From Hymenobacter fodinae (GTDB lineage Bacteria > Bacteroidota > Bacteroidia > Cytophagales > Hymenobacteraceae): a DNA stretch of 64,000 nt. The stretch covers positions 62,001-126,000 of the forward strand of contig NZ_SRLA01000002.1 in assembly GCF_004745825.1 (NCBI RefSeq), given 5' to 3'. Below the pieces are notes generated by a model that was given only the letters and a program-made list of their open reading frames with translations, did no database searches and was not told where the DNA came from. Position 1 is the stretch's first letter, and every line of letters begins with the position of its first letter. Made by a program: the position numbers and the translations under genes. Shown piece by piece: positions 49,800 to 59,223 of this stretch.

Positions 49800-52166
49800 T
49801 TAGTTACCACCGGTAGCACCAGTAGTACCACCGCTCTGCTTGGGCTGCTGCGACGAGACGTTGCGCTGCTGCATGGGGTTCTGCGGGGCGGCCTGCTGTT
49901 GCTGCTGGAACAGCTCGAAGCGAGAAGGCGCCAGCTTGCGCGGGAAGCCATTGTTCGAGAGGTCCGTGTCGGCGGTTTGCAGATAGGGGTCGAGGGTGAA
50001 CGAGGCCACGGGCTTTTCGGTGATGAACACCTTGGTTACCTCGGCGTTGTTGCGGCGCCAGATTTCGGCGGGGATGTTTACCACTTCGTTCGTGCCATCG
50101 GCATAGGTCATCTGGATGATAACTGGCATCACTAGGCCACCAAGGTTCTTCAGATCAACCTGATAGTAGTTCAGGCCCTTCTTCAGAATTTCCTGCTGCT
50201 CTGGCTTCAGCCTCGACACGTACTGCTGGTAGCGGGCCTTATCGGTTTCCGACACTGCCAGTGGGTCGTAATTGTTGTAGAAGTCCTTCAGCTCGGGCTT
50301 CTCGTCTACCAGCGTCTTTTTGATGTCCTGGAGGTTGCGCTGCTGGGAGAGGCTCTTGGGAGCAGCGTTCAGCTCCTCGCGGCGGGCAGCATTCTCAATG
50401 TCGGGGTTCTTCGAGTCAACTTTGTACCACTGCACGTTCTCAATGCTCAGGTCGGTGTGCTCGGTGCCGTAGAACCAGCCGCGCCAGAACCAGTCGAGGT
50501 CAACGCCCGAGGCATCTTCCATGGTCCGGAAGAAGTCGGCGGGCTTGGGGTGCTTGTAGGCCCAACGCTGAGCGTAGGTCTTGAACGCGTAGTCGAAAAG
50601 CTGACGACCCATTACCGTTTCGCGCAGGACGTTCAGGGCGGTGGCGGGCTTACCGTAGGCATTGTTACCCAGCTGCAGCACCGTCTCCGAGTTGGTCATG
50701 ATGGGGTTCTGCAGGTTCGGGTTCATGGCCATGTAGGGCACAATCTGAGCCGGCTCGCCGCGGCGCGAGGGGTAACCCCGTTCCCATTCCTGCTCCGTGA
50801 GGTACTGCATGAAAGTGTTCAGGCCTTCATCCATCCAGGTCCACTGGCGCTCATCGGAGTTCACAATCATCGGGAAGAAGTTGTGGCCTACTTCGTGGAT
50901 AACCACCGAAATCAAGCCATACTTCGTGGCCGAAGAGTAGGTGCCATCCGCCTCGGGGCGGTAGCCGTTGAAGCAAAGCATGGGGTACTCCATGCCGCCG
51001 ATGGGACCGTGCACGGAAATAGCCACCGGGTACTCGTAGGGAATCGTGAACTTCGAGTAGGTCTTGAGCGTGTGCGCTACGGCCTGCGTGGAGTACTGCC
51101 CCCACAGCGGGTTAGCCTCCTTAGGATAGTACGACATGGCCACCACGGGCTTGCCTTCTACCTTCAAGCCCATAGCATCCCAAATAAATTTCCGCGAGGA
51201 AGCCCAGGCGAAGTCACGCACGTTTTTGGCGTCGTACACCCAGGTTTTGGTGCCTTTGGCGCGGCCCTGCTCGGCTTTAGTGGCCTCATCCTGCGTTACG
51301 ATAACCACCGGCTTCGAGGAGGATTTGGCCTGATCAAAGCGCTTACGCTGGGTAGAGGTCAGCACCTGGTCGGGGTTCTGCAGGGTGCCGGTGGCGCCTA
51401 CTACGTGGTCGGCGGGAGCCGTAATAGCTACTTTGTAGTCGCCGAAGGGCAGCGTGAACTCACCCTGGCCTAGAAACTGCTTGTGCTGCCAGCCGTTCAC
51501 GTCGTCATAGACGGCCATACGGGGGTAGAACTGGGCAATTTCGTAGAGATAGTTCTTGTCCTGCTCGAAGTACTCGTAGCCCGAGCGGCCACCCGTCTTC
51601 TTCTGGTCGTTTACGGTGTAATGCCACTTCACCGTGAACGTCACCGACTGCTTGGGGGCCAGGGCCTGGGGCAGGTCCACGCGCATCATGGTGTAGTTGA
51701 TGGTGTGAGGCAACTGCTTATTGCCGCCCTTTATCCGGATGTCGTCGATCTTAAATGAGCCATCGAAGCTGGTGCGCTCCAGGTACTCCAGCGTCTGGAA
51801 CGACATTTTATCCCGCAGCTCCGCCGTTTGCGTCGAGGCCGTCATCGACTTGGGGTCGTAGATGTTGGCGTCGAGCTGCAGCCACAGGTAGCTGAGCTTG
51901 TCGGGCGAGAGGTTGGTGTACGTGATATCCTCAGTGCCGCTGATGCTCTGGTCGGCATCGTTGAGCGTCACTTTGATATTGTAGTCGGCGCGCTGCTGCC
52001 AGTAGTCGCGGCCGGGCGCGCCCGAGGCCGTGCGGTACGTATTGGGCGTGGGCAGCTCCTGGCCGAGCTGGGCAAATTTATCGGTGCCGGAGTTGGTGTT
52101 CTGCGCCAGGGCCGGAGCGGCTAGCAGAGCCACCAGCCCAGCGGCCAGCAGAGGTTGTTTCAACAT
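49800..52166 (-). CDS. Secreted M1-family metallopeptidase
   Basis: This 788-residue exported zinc aminopeptidase-like enzyme has a signal peptide (MLKQPLLAAGLVALLAAPALAQ). The M1 catalytic motif HEVGH with an 18-residue gap to glutamate (VVIHEVGHNFF ... WMDEG, starting near residue 424) and the GGMEYP exopeptidase motif upstream are visible. The last 35 residues are Gln/Gly/Asn-rich (QQQQQAAPQNPMQQRN). It acts in the periplasm or outside the cell on peptides; the substrate is unknown. The next gene on this strand, beyond a terminator, is the A+T-rich orphan. The HupE-like gene lies upstream on the same strand, separated by repeats. Confidence 0.92.
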   Translation of the reverse strand: MLKQPLLAAGLVALLAAPALAQNTNSGTDKFAQLGQELPTPNTYRTASGAPGRDYWQQRADYNIKVTLNDADQSISGTEDITYTNLSPDKLSYLWLQLDANIYDPKSMTASTQTAELRDKMSFQTLEYLERTSFDGSFKIDDIRIKGGNKQLPHTINYTMMRVDLPQALAPKQSVTFTVKWHYTVNDQKKTGGRSGYEYFEQDKNYLYEIAQFYPRMAVYDDVNGWQHKQFLGQGEFTLPFGDYKVAITAPADHVVGATGTLQNPDQVLTSTQRKRFDQAKSSSKPVVIVTQDEATKAEQGRAKGTKTWVYDAKNVRDFAWASSRKFIWDAMGLKVEGKPVVAMSYYPKEANPLWGQYSTQAVAHTLKTYSKFTIPYEYPVAISVHGPIGGMEYPMLCFNGYRPEADGTYSSATKYGLISVVIHEVGHNFFPMIVNSDERQWTWMDEGLNTFMQYLTEQEWERGYPSRRGEPAQIVPYMAMNPNLQNPIMTNSETVLQLGNNAYGKPATALNVLRETVMGRQLFDYAFKTYAQRWAYKHPKPADFFRTMEDASGVDLDWFWRGWFYGTEHTDLSIENVQWYKVDSKNPDIENAARREELNAAPKSLSQQRNLQDIKKTLVDEKPELKDFYNNYDPLAVSETDKARYQQYVSRLKPEQQEILKKGLNYYQVDLKNLGGLVMPVIIQMTYADGTNEVVNIPAEIWRRNNAEVTKVFITEKPVASFTLDPYLQTADTDLSNNGFPRKLAPSRFELFQQQQQAAPQNPMQQRNVSSQQPKQSGGTTGATGGN

Positions 52167-52299
52167 GGTATGAAAAGGGGAGTGAATGACGCCGGAAAGA
52201 AGCGAAGATACTGGCCTAGCGCCTCATATCCTCGCGTGCCGCGAAAGACACGAGTAGGACCTGCGCGTTGCACAGGAAGTGATGAGGTGATAGGATAAG

Positions 52300-52400
52300 A
52301 AGGTGATGGGGTAATGAGGTGATGAAGTGAAGAAGCAACAGGGGCGAAGCCGCGGAGCGGCCAGTCGTACTTGCTCCTCACCTTCTTACCCCATCACCTT
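52300..52400. repeat. Low-complexity repeat region upstream of M1 gene
   Basis: AAGGTGATGGGGTAA (52300-52314) is inverted at 52386-52400. Between them lie imperfect GGTGA/GATGAGG units and a short G+C-rich core. It translates to the low-complexity frame SSLHHLITPSPSYPITSS, which I do not regard as a gene. It is probably one of several intergenic repeat families in this genome. Confidence 0.5.
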
Positions 52401-52401
52401 A

Positions 52402-53016
52402 TCACCCCACCTGGCCTAGGAGCAGGACCAAGGCGATGCCAAGCGCGGCGCCACTGGTCACGAGCAGCCAGTCGCGGCGGGCAGCGTTGAAGATGCGCAG
52501 TACCACCAGGCCCAGCAGCAGAATGATGCTTACGATAAGCAACTGGCCCAACTCTACGCCAATGTTGAACGACAGCAGCTCCAGCACGGGGCGGCTCTGG
52601 TGGCCTAGCAACTCACGCAGGTAGCTGGAAAAGCCTAGCCCGTGAATCAGGCCGAAGACTGCGGCCAGCAGGTTAGGGAGGGTCAGGACAATTGGCCCCA
52701 CGGTGTCGCGGCGGTTAGGGCTGATGCGCGTGGTGGGGCGGCCCGCCTGCAACAGGTTGGCTATGCAGGTGATGATAATGGTAATGGGAATTAGAACTTC
52801 GATGAGCTTGGGCGAGTAGTCCACCACGCCTAGCGTAGACAGCGCCAGCGTAACGGAGTGGCCTACGGTAAAGCTCGTGACCAGAGCCACCACCGGTTTC
52901 CAGTCGCGCAGCACAAAGGGCGCGCACAGGGCCAGCAGAAACACCATATGGTCGTAGGCCTCCAGGTTGAAGATGTGGTAGAACCCGAGCTGCAGATACG
53001 TTTGGAATACCGACAT
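52402..53016 (-). CDS. HupE/UreJ-type membrane protein
   Basis: This 204-residue polytopic protein has about six hydrophobic segments. The signature begins near residue 10 with GFYHIFNLEAYDHMVFLLALCAPF, and TSFTVGHSVTLALSTLG and FGLIHGLGFSSYLREL follow. These carry the conserved His/Asp residues of the HupE/UreJ family of nickel permeases and electron-transfer membrane proteins. It lies next to the M1 peptidase, a pairing I recall from several Bacteroidota. Nickel transport for the urease 10 kb upstream is possible, but location does not prove it. Confidence 0.8.
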   Translation of the reverse strand: MSVFQTYLQLGFYHIFNLEAYDHMVFLLALCAPFVLRDWKPVVALVTSFTVGHSVTLALSTLGVVDYSPKLIEVLIPITIIITCIANLLQAGRPTTRISPNRRDTVGPIVLTLPNLLAAVFGLIHGLGFSSYLRELLGHQSRPVLELLSFNIGVELGQLLIVSIILLLGLVVLRIFNAARRDWLLVTSGAALGIALVLLLGQVG

Positions 53017-53579
53017 AGGGCAAATCTACACGACCTGCGGAATTAGCTCGCGTTTGCTACCACAGCAGCCAACAACAATAATTGCTAAGCTAGCCGCCGC
53101 AGCCAGTGGCCTACGCACCAGTATAAGAAAGCCACCCCCTGCTAACCTGCTATTTGGGTGCAGTTGCTGCTGGCTGCGGCTTACCTTATGCCGCTGTAGG
53201 CCCCACATTAAGAAGCATCAATGATTAGCACTTTTAACCTGTTGATTGTCTGGCTAGTATGAAATTGCTCATAGCGAGAAATAGGTGTATGATAAGTAGT
53301 TGATAAGTAAGTTGTTGCACTATGTTGAGAGTGGTATTATGGCTTATCTGTTAAAAAATGTGATTAAAGGAGTAGCTCTGTGTCTATAGGTTACCAGTTA
53401 TAGTCGAAACAGGGCCATTACAGCACGCCAGAGCACATTATACAAGATGAAGCTTGTGTGAATATTGTGCTTTTTTTATGTATAAAATATTGTCATGGGG
53501 AAATAAAATATAGGAATTGCACAACCAAAGAATCAACTTCAATTCTACTAATCCTTTCATCTCCACAACCTTATACCAC
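53017..53579. other. A+T-rich region upstream of the M36 peptidase gene
   Basis: I see no gene. From about 53220 it is A+T-rich. A hairpin with arms AGCACA and TGTGCT (53432-53471) followed by a run of Ts (53471-53477) lies 100 bases before the next gene and could be an attenuator or the end of a small transcript. A promoter is presumably present but I cannot place it with confidence. Confidence 0.5.
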
Positions 53580-56500
53580 ATGACGAAATTCTTACCAGTA
53601 CTGGCTCGGCCGGTAATGGTGGGCGCGCTGCTGCTTGCAGGGTACTCATCATTCAGCCAGAGCACTCCTTCTTCTGAGAAAAAGGCCGCGCCGCAGCTAG
53701 CCCTGCAGCATCTCAAAGCCAACAGACAAGCTCTGCAACTCACCGATGCGGACCTCTCCGACATCGTGTTGAGCAGTGAAACTACCTCCAAAAATGGCAC
53801 GCGGCACCTGTACTTGCAGCAGCTGTACCAGGGTATTGAGATTCATAACGCCATTACTACCCTCAACCTGACCAAAGATGGGCAGGTGCTGAGCATTGCC
53901 AACCGCTTTGAAAAGGACCTGGCTAAGCGCATCAAAACCAACAAAGCCAAGGTAACGCCCGACGCCTCTGTGCGCACGGCTGCGCGCCACCTAGGCCTCT
54001 CGCTTAAGCAGTCGTTGGATGTGCAGCGCCGAGCTGGTGGCAACGACAACGAAATGCTATTCTCTACGGGCGGTATTTCCCTCGAGCCCATTCCGGCCAA
54101 GCTGGTGTACCAACCCCTGGAAGATGGCAGCCTGCGCCTGGCCTGGGAGGTATCTATCTACGAAAAAGACGCCCTCAACTGGTGGAACGTTCGCCTGGAT
54201 GCTAACACCGGCGAAGTGCTGGACAAGGACAACCTGGTAACCCACTGCGAGTTCGATAACGACGGGCCCGGTGGACTGCCCTTGCGCGAAACCTCTAGCG
54301 CTGCCCGCGCCACGGAAACCAAGCCGTTCAACTTTGCTACGGCCATGATTGAGGCCACCAATGCCAGCGGCTACAACATTTACCCGCTGGTAACGGAAAG
54401 CCCCAGCCACGGCCCCCGCGTGTTTGTAGGCCTAGACGCTGCCGATAAAGACGCTTCGCCTAAAGGCTGGCAGCACACGCCCAATGGTGTGCTCACGACC
54501 ACGCGCGGCAACAACGTATTCGCCTACGAAGACCCCGACAACAAGAACAGCTACACCACCAGCTACAGCCCAGATGGGGGTGCTGAGCTGAAGTTTGACT
54601 TCCCCATTGATTTCTCCAAGCAGCCCGTAACCTATCGGGATGCGGCTACCACTAACCTGTTCTACTGGAACAACATCATGCACGATGTATGGTACCAGTA
54701 TGGGTTCGACGAAGCCAGCGGCAACTTCCAGTTCGACACCTTCGGCAAGGGAGGCTCCCCCAACGACCCCGTGTTGGCCGAAGCCCAGGACAGCCGCAAC
54801 ATTCCAATTCCGCCGCCCGGCCAAACCACGCGTAACAACGCCAACTTCTCGACTCCCGTCGATGGTTTTGCGCCGCGTATGCAGATGTATCTGTGGAACG
54901 CTATTCCGGACAAGGACATGTTCCGGATTACCTCACCTAGCACGGCGGCTGGCAGCTACCCCGCCATGGAAGGTACCTTTAGCAAGCGCCTGACAGCTAC
55001 GCCCGTAACAGGTAAGCTGGTACTGGCGCAAACCTCGGGTGCCGTTAGCGCCGAAGGATGCTCGGCCTATACCAATGCCGCTGCCGTAGCCGGCAACATT
55101 GCCGTTGTATACCGGGGCACCTGCGGCTTTGCTGATAAAGCCCAAACTGCTCAGCTGGCTGGCGCCATTGCCGTAGTGGTAATTAACAATGCACCCGGTG
55201 CACCCATTGCCATGGGTGGCACGCCTACAGTAGCTACGCCTGCTATTACCATTCCGGCCGTGATGATCAGCCAGGCCGACGGCGCTAAAATCCGGGCCCT
55301 GTTGGATGCCTCGCAGGAAGTAACCGTGGCTCTGAAAAGCGAGGCCGTTGAACTTGATGGTGACTTCGACAACGGTATCATTGCCCACGAGTACGGCCAT
55401 GGCATCTCCAACCGCCTAACGGGTGGCCGCCTGACTACTAGCTGCTTAGGCAACGCCGAGCAAATGGGAGAGGGCTGGAGCGACTGGTTCGGGCTGATAC
55501 TGACCATGAAGCAGGGCGACCAACCCACCAAAATTCGCGGTATTGGTACCTACGCCTCGGGTCAGCCTACCACCGGTGGCGGTATCCGCCCTGCCCCGTA
55601 TACCACTGACTTTAAAGTAAACGCCTACACCTACGGCGCTACCAACAACACCTCCCTGGCTGCCCCGCACGGCATTGGCTTCGTGTGGTCTACCATGCTA
55701 TGGGACATGACCTGGGATTTGATTGGCAAGTATGGCTTCGACGCCGACCTCTACCACGGTAAAGGCGGCAATAACATGGCCATGCAACTGGTAATCGACG
55801 GGCTGAAGCTGCAGCCCTGTCGTCCGGGGTTTGTGGATGGTCGTGACGCTATTCTGCTGGCCGACCGCCTAGACAACGGTGGCGCTAACCAAGAGCTGAT
55901 CTGGCGCGCGTTTGCCAAGCGAGGCCTAGGCTATAGCGCCAAGCAGGGCCTGAGCACTAGCCGCACCGACCAGGTAGAAGCCTTCGATATGCCTCCGCTG
56001 TACGCCTGCTCGGCCCCGAGCATTGCCGTTACGCCCACTTCGGCAGGTTTTGCTGGCGCTGCTCTCAACACCATCTACCTCGGGTATGGCGCGCAGAGCG
56101 TAACGCTGACCGCCAGCGGCGACCCAACCTTCGCTTACACCTGGACGGTAGAAGGGCCAGTTACGACGGGCCTGAGCAGCACCACAGTAGCTAACCCCGT
56201 GTTCACACCCACGGTAGCCGGGATGTACACCTTCACCGTAACGGCCGTCAACAGCGACAAATGCACCCGCACCGCCACGGTAAAAATCAACGTAATTGAT
56301 GTGCGTTGCGGCAACAAGAATGATAAAGTACAGGTGTGCCACAAAGGCAAAAACGTGCTGTGCATTGGCGCTGCCGACGTTATCGACCACCTCAACCACG
56401 GCGACATGGTAGGGGCTTGCCAGAACGCCTCGGCCTCGGGGCTGCTGGCTGACGAGGGCGCGGCCAACGACCTGCAGCTAGCCGCTACGCCTAACCCCAC

Positions 56501-56729
56501 CAGCACAATTACCAAGCTGTCGTTTACCCTGGCGCAGCAGGGCGCTTACCGCCTGGAGGTTATCAACACACTGGGCTCTGTGGTGGCAGTAGTAGGCGAG
56601 GGCACCGGCAACGCCGGGGAAAGTTTTTCCTATGACTTCAACCGCGGCAAGCTGGCCTCCGGCGTATACATCGTGCGCCTGACCTCGGGCAAGCAGAACA
56701 ACTTCACCCGTATCATGCTGCAAGACTAG
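53580..56729 (+). CDS. Secreted M36 (fungalysin-like) metallopeptidase with T9SS C-terminal domain
   Basis: This 1049-residue secreted protease has a signal peptide and an FTP-like N-terminal propeptide (TTSKNGTRHLYLQQLYQGIEIHNAITTLNLTKDG). The M36 zinc motif is HEYGHGISNRL (near residue 603), with a downstream catalytic glutamate region. A PA-like insertion (GTCGFADKAQTAQLAGAIAVVVINNAPGAP) precedes the HExxH motif. An Ig/PKD-like domain follows the protease, and a Cys-rich module (RCGNKNDKVQVCHKGKNVLCIGAADVIDHLNHGDMVGAC) precedes the type IX secretion sorting domain (LEVINTLGSVVAVVGEG, LASGVYIVRLTSG). It would be exported through the T9SS and digest extracellular protein. The ATG at 53580 gives a clean signal peptide. 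Confidence 0.9.
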   Translation: MTKFLPVLARPVMVGALLLAGYSSFSQSTPSSEKKAAPQLALQHLKANRQALQLTDADLSDIVLSSETTSKNGTRHLYLQQLYQGIEIHNAITTLNLTKDGQVLSIANRFEKDLAKRIKTNKAKVTPDASVRTAARHLGLSLKQSLDVQRRAGGNDNEMLFSTGGISLEPIPAKLVYQPLEDGSLRLAWEVSIYEKDALNWWNVRLDANTGEVLDKDNLVTHCEFDNDGPGGLPLRETSSAARATETKPFNFATAMIEATNASGYNIYPLVTESPSHGPRVFVGLDAADKDASPKGWQHTPNGVLTTTRGNNVFAYEDPDNKNSYTTSYSPDGGAELKFDFPIDFSKQPVTYRDAATTNLFYWNNIMHDVWYQYGFDEASGNFQFDTFGKGGSPNDPVLAEAQDSRNIPIPPPGQTTRNNANFSTPVDGFAPRMQMYLWNAIPDKDMFRITSPSTAAGSYPAMEGTFSKRLTATPVTGKLVLAQTSGAVSAEGCSAYTNAAAVAGNIAVVYRGTCGFADKAQTAQLAGAIAVVVINNAPGAPIAMGGTPTVATPAITIPAVMISQADGAKIRALLDASQEVTVALKSEAVELDGDFDNGIIAHEYGHGISNRLTGGRLTTSCLGNAEQMGEGWSDWFGLILTMKQGDQPTKIRGIGTYASGQPTTGGGIRPAPYTTDFKVNAYTYGATNNTSLAAPHGIGFVWSTMLWDMTWDLIGKYGFDADLYHGKGGNNMAMQLVIDGLKLQPCRPGFVDGRDAILLADRLDNGGANQELIWRAFAKRGLGYSAKQGLSTSRTDQVEAFDMPPLYACSAPSIAVTPTSAGFAGAALNTIYLGYGAQSVTLTASGDPTFAYTWTVEGPVTTGLSSTTVANPVFTPTVAGMYTFTVTAVNSDKCTRTATVKINVIDVRCGNKNDKVQVCHKGKNVLCIGAADVIDHLNHGDMVGACQNASASGLLADEGAANDLQLAATPNPTSTITKLSFTLAQQGAYRLEVINTLGSVVAVVGEGTGNAGESFSYDFNRGKLASGVYIVRLTSGKQNNFTRIMLQD

Positions 56730-56758
56730 AATAGCAGTGCAGTAACCAATAGGTAAGT

Positions 56759-56793
56759 AAAAAAAGCCCCTGATCAAATCAGGGGCTTTTTTT
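56759..56793 (+). terminator. Terminator of the M36 peptidase gene
   Basis: AAAAAAAGCCCCTGAT pairs with ATCAGGGGCTTTTTT around a short loop, 29 bases after the stop. Confidence 0.85.
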
Positions 56794-57040
56794 ATGCGTC
56801 TGGGCCAGTAGCTAGCAAAATGAGCCAGGCCAGGAGCAGTACTAGTTGTGCCTCTAATCATAGCTTCGGGAGCTTGCGGCGAGCATACTGGATACGTGTT
56901 GTGCCCACTTACTGTAGCTAGGGCTGCGCATGGGGTAGAACGGTGCCTAGACCACTCCAGCATACTTGGCAAAACATTTTACTAAGCCAACCAACCTTTC
57001 CGGCAGATAGCCCCACCTTAAGACAAATAGCACGATCTGC

Positions 57041-57589
57041 TTGTCGACAATTCCTACCACCGATTCTACCCTGGTTGATCAACAGCTGCTGGCTGCGTGC
57101 CTGGCACAGAACCGGGTTGCCCAGCGTCAGCTCTATGACCGGTACAAAAAAGCCATGTTCTCCTGCGCCCTCCGGATCTTGAACGACCGGGACCTAGCCC
57201 AGGATGCCTTGCAGGATGCCTTCGTGGATGTGTTTCGCAACCTGGGCTCCTTCCGGCAAGACGCGGCCTTGGGCGCCTGGATCCGGACGATAGTGGTACG
57301 CCGCTCCCTCCTGATTCAGCAGCGGGAGCAGCGCATGGAAGTATACGACCAGCAGCGTCACCCCGAACCCAGCATTAGCTGGCACGATGGTTTAACCGGC
57401 GAGTTGCTGGAGAAAGCCATTCAAGCATTACCCACTGGGTACCGCACCGTTTTCTGCCTGATTGAGGTAGAAGGCTACGCCCACCGTGAAGTGGCCGAAA
57501 TGCTGAGCATTTCGGAAGGAACCAGTAAGTCGCAGCTGTACCACGCCAAACGCCTGCTGCAAGGAAAGCTGCAGGAACTACGCCGATGA
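57041..57589 (+). CDS. ECF-type sigma factor with TTG start
   Basis: This 182-residue sigma-70-family protein has region 2 at about residues 28-95 (YDRYKKAMFSCALRILNDRDLAQDALQDAFVDVFRNLGSFR) and region 4 at about 130-178 (ALPTGYRTVFCLIEVEGYAHREVAEMLSISEGTSKSQLYHAKRLLQGKL). No upstream ATG fits, so the TTG at 57041 is the best start. The stop overlaps the next ATG by four bases (57586-57589), and four genes follow in series. Its target genes are unknown. The family assignment is firm. Confidence 0.9.
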   Translation: MSTIPTTDSTLVDQQLLAACLAQNRVAQRQLYDRYKKAMFSCALRILNDRDLAQDALQDAFVDVFRNLGSFRQDAALGAWIRTIVVRRSLLIQQREQRMEVYDQQRHPEPSISWHDGLTGELLEKAIQALPTGYRTVFCLIEVEGYAHREVAEMLSISEGTSKSQLYHAKRLLQGKLQELRR

Positions 57590-58281
57590 AAGAAACTCCG
57601 GAAGAAGGCCCCGAGTTGGGTCGCCCTCACTTACATAAAGCCATTGCCAACTTACCCAGCCACGAGCCTGATGAGCACACCTGGACGCAGATTGAGCAGC
57701 AACTTAACCTGACCACCCTGCTAGGCCAGGCCCCCCCCGAGCTGCCTGAACACGAGCCCGATGAGTTGGTGTGGGACGGCATCATGGCCCGTTTAGACCA
57801 GCCGGAGCCAGCTGCCGTACCACCAGCCGCCGCTCCTGTAGTGCGTCGCATGTGGCCTAGCCAAGTGCTGCGCGTAGGTGCTATTGCCGCTAGCTGGCTG
57901 CTGGTGCTATTAGCTTGGCACTACTGGCCCTCAGCTACGCCCCAACGGATTGTGGCGCAGGAGCGCATCAGCTACACCGTAGAAACCGTGCCCACTGCCG
58001 CCACTACCGAGGAGCCGCTACCGCTGCCCAATGATGCCGCCCAGGAACATGAGGGCATGGCCTTCATCAACGCGCAATGCAGCAAAGTGCCAGTGGGCTG
58101 CCAGTCGCCGGAATTCCAGAACCTGAAACAGCAGATGGCGGAGCTGGACGCCGAAGAAAAGCGGTTGCAGCGGGAAGTGCAGCGCTTCGGCAACAACCCT
58201 GAGCTCATCCGGTACCAAACCCGCGTCACCACCATGAAAGCTACCGTCACGAAAGAGCTTATTCAACTACTTATATCCTGA
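57586..58281 (+). CDS. Anti-sigma-factor-like membrane protein
   Basis: This 231-residue protein follows the ECF sigma factor with a 4-base overlap. It has a polar N-terminal region with repeated ELPEHEPDE-type phrases, one transmembrane helix near residues 105-120 (VGAIAASWLLVLLAWHYW), a periplasmic part and a C-terminal coiled-coil-like stretch (QMAELDAEEKRLQREVQRF). I see no classical zinc-binding anti-sigma motif. Anti-sigma function is inferred from gene order and topology. Confidence 0.65.
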   Translation: MKETPEEGPELGRPHLHKAIANLPSHEPDEHTWTQIEQQLNLTTLLGQAPPELPEHEPDELVWDGIMARLDQPEPAAVPPAAAPVVRRMWPSQVLRVGAIAASWLLVLLAWHYWPSATPQRIVAQERISYTVETVPTAATTEEPLPLPNDAAQEHEGMAFINAQCSKVPVGCQSPEFQNLKQQMAELDAEEKRLQREVQRFGNNPELIRYQTRVTTMKATVTKELIQLLIS

Positions 58282-59213
58282 TGATGTGTTCATATAGTTT
58301 ACGTAAACTTCACCTACTGCACTGCGTGTTGGCCCTGCTGCTAACTGGTCTGTGTGCCACAGCACAGGCCCAGTCGAAAGTGCAGGTAGTAACCCGAACG
58401 GTGGAGAAAACCCTCACGCTCACACCCGCCACCAAGGTGTACGTGCAGGGAGAGAAGGCCACGGTCCAGATTCTGGGCTGGGACAAGCCCACGGCTCGCC
58501 TGGTACTGCGCCTGGTAGCCAAACACCCCTCCCGCACTGTTGCCGAAAAAGACTTGCAGGCGCTGCAGTATCGTATTGAGCAAAACGGCAACGACCTTAC
58601 CCTGCGCAACTTCTTTAGCTTGGCGGCCGGCACTACCTTGCAAAGCAATTTGCGAGCGGAGTACACTCTCTGGTTACCAGCCAAAACCCCCTTGCACATC
58701 GCAAATGCCTACGGCGAAACCGATCTGACAGCCCTCACTGGTCTGCAGGAAATCAACCAGGAATTCGGGCAGATTAAGCTGCAGGATCTGCAGGGTCAGC
58801 TTACCATCACCAGCAAGTACGCCGACATCACGGCCCGCAACCTGGACCTGGCATTTAGCTGCCGCGCCGACAAAGCCGCCATCCGACTTTCTGGTATTGC
58901 GGGTCGCTACACCATCCACAACACGTACGGCAGTATTCAGCTGGAGCCCACCGCCGGCCTTACTGGCGTACAAGTAACGGCCGCGCGCACTGAGGTAACT
59001 GTATTAGTGCCTCAGATGGATTTGTTCAGCTACGAGTTTACTACTGTGCACGGCAGCATTAAATTGCCTGCTAATTCTACCTTCTCGCCTGGAGTAGTTA
59101 ATACCCGCACCTTCTTCCAAGTTCAATATCGCAAAGCCGATCCGCTGATCCGCATTAATACTTCCTATGCGCCTGTTACGCTGCAGGTCAACCCCTTATT
59201 GTTACGTCGCTAA
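58281..59213 (+). CDS. Exported DUF4097-like beta-helix protein
   Basis: This 310-residue exported protein has a signal peptide (LLHCVLALLLTGLCATAQAQ). Repeated short beta-strands with a near-regular spacing of about 15-20 residues follow (AKTPLHIANAYGETDLTALTG, LQEINQEFGQIKLQDLQG, QLTITSKYADITARNLD, RYTIHNTYGSIQLEPTAG). The pattern resembles DUF4097/adhesin-like beta-helices. It probably binds the cell surface or the preceding membrane protein. It starts on the last base of the anti-sigma-like gene's TGA. The family call is by resemblance only. Confidence 0.65.
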   Translation: MMCSYSLRKLHLLHCVLALLLTGLCATAQAQSKVQVVTRTVEKTLTLTPATKVYVQGEKATVQILGWDKPTARLVLRLVAKHPSRTVAEKDLQALQYRIEQNGNDLTLRNFFSLAAGTTLQSNLRAEYTLWLPAKTPLHIANAYGETDLTALTGLQEINQEFGQIKLQDLQGQLTITSKYADITARNLDLAFSCRADKAAIRLSGIAGRYTIHNTYGSIQLEPTAGLTGVQVTAARTEVTVLVPQMDLFSYEFTTVHGSIKLPANSTFSPGVVNTRTFFQVQYRKADPLIRINTSYAPVTLQVNPLLLRR

Positions 59214-59223
59214 TCCTATCCTG

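Noticed and set aside
52160..52381. Small minus-strand frame with HHLITPSPSYPITSS
   Set aside because: It is a translation of the repeat region upstream of the M1 gene, not a protein.
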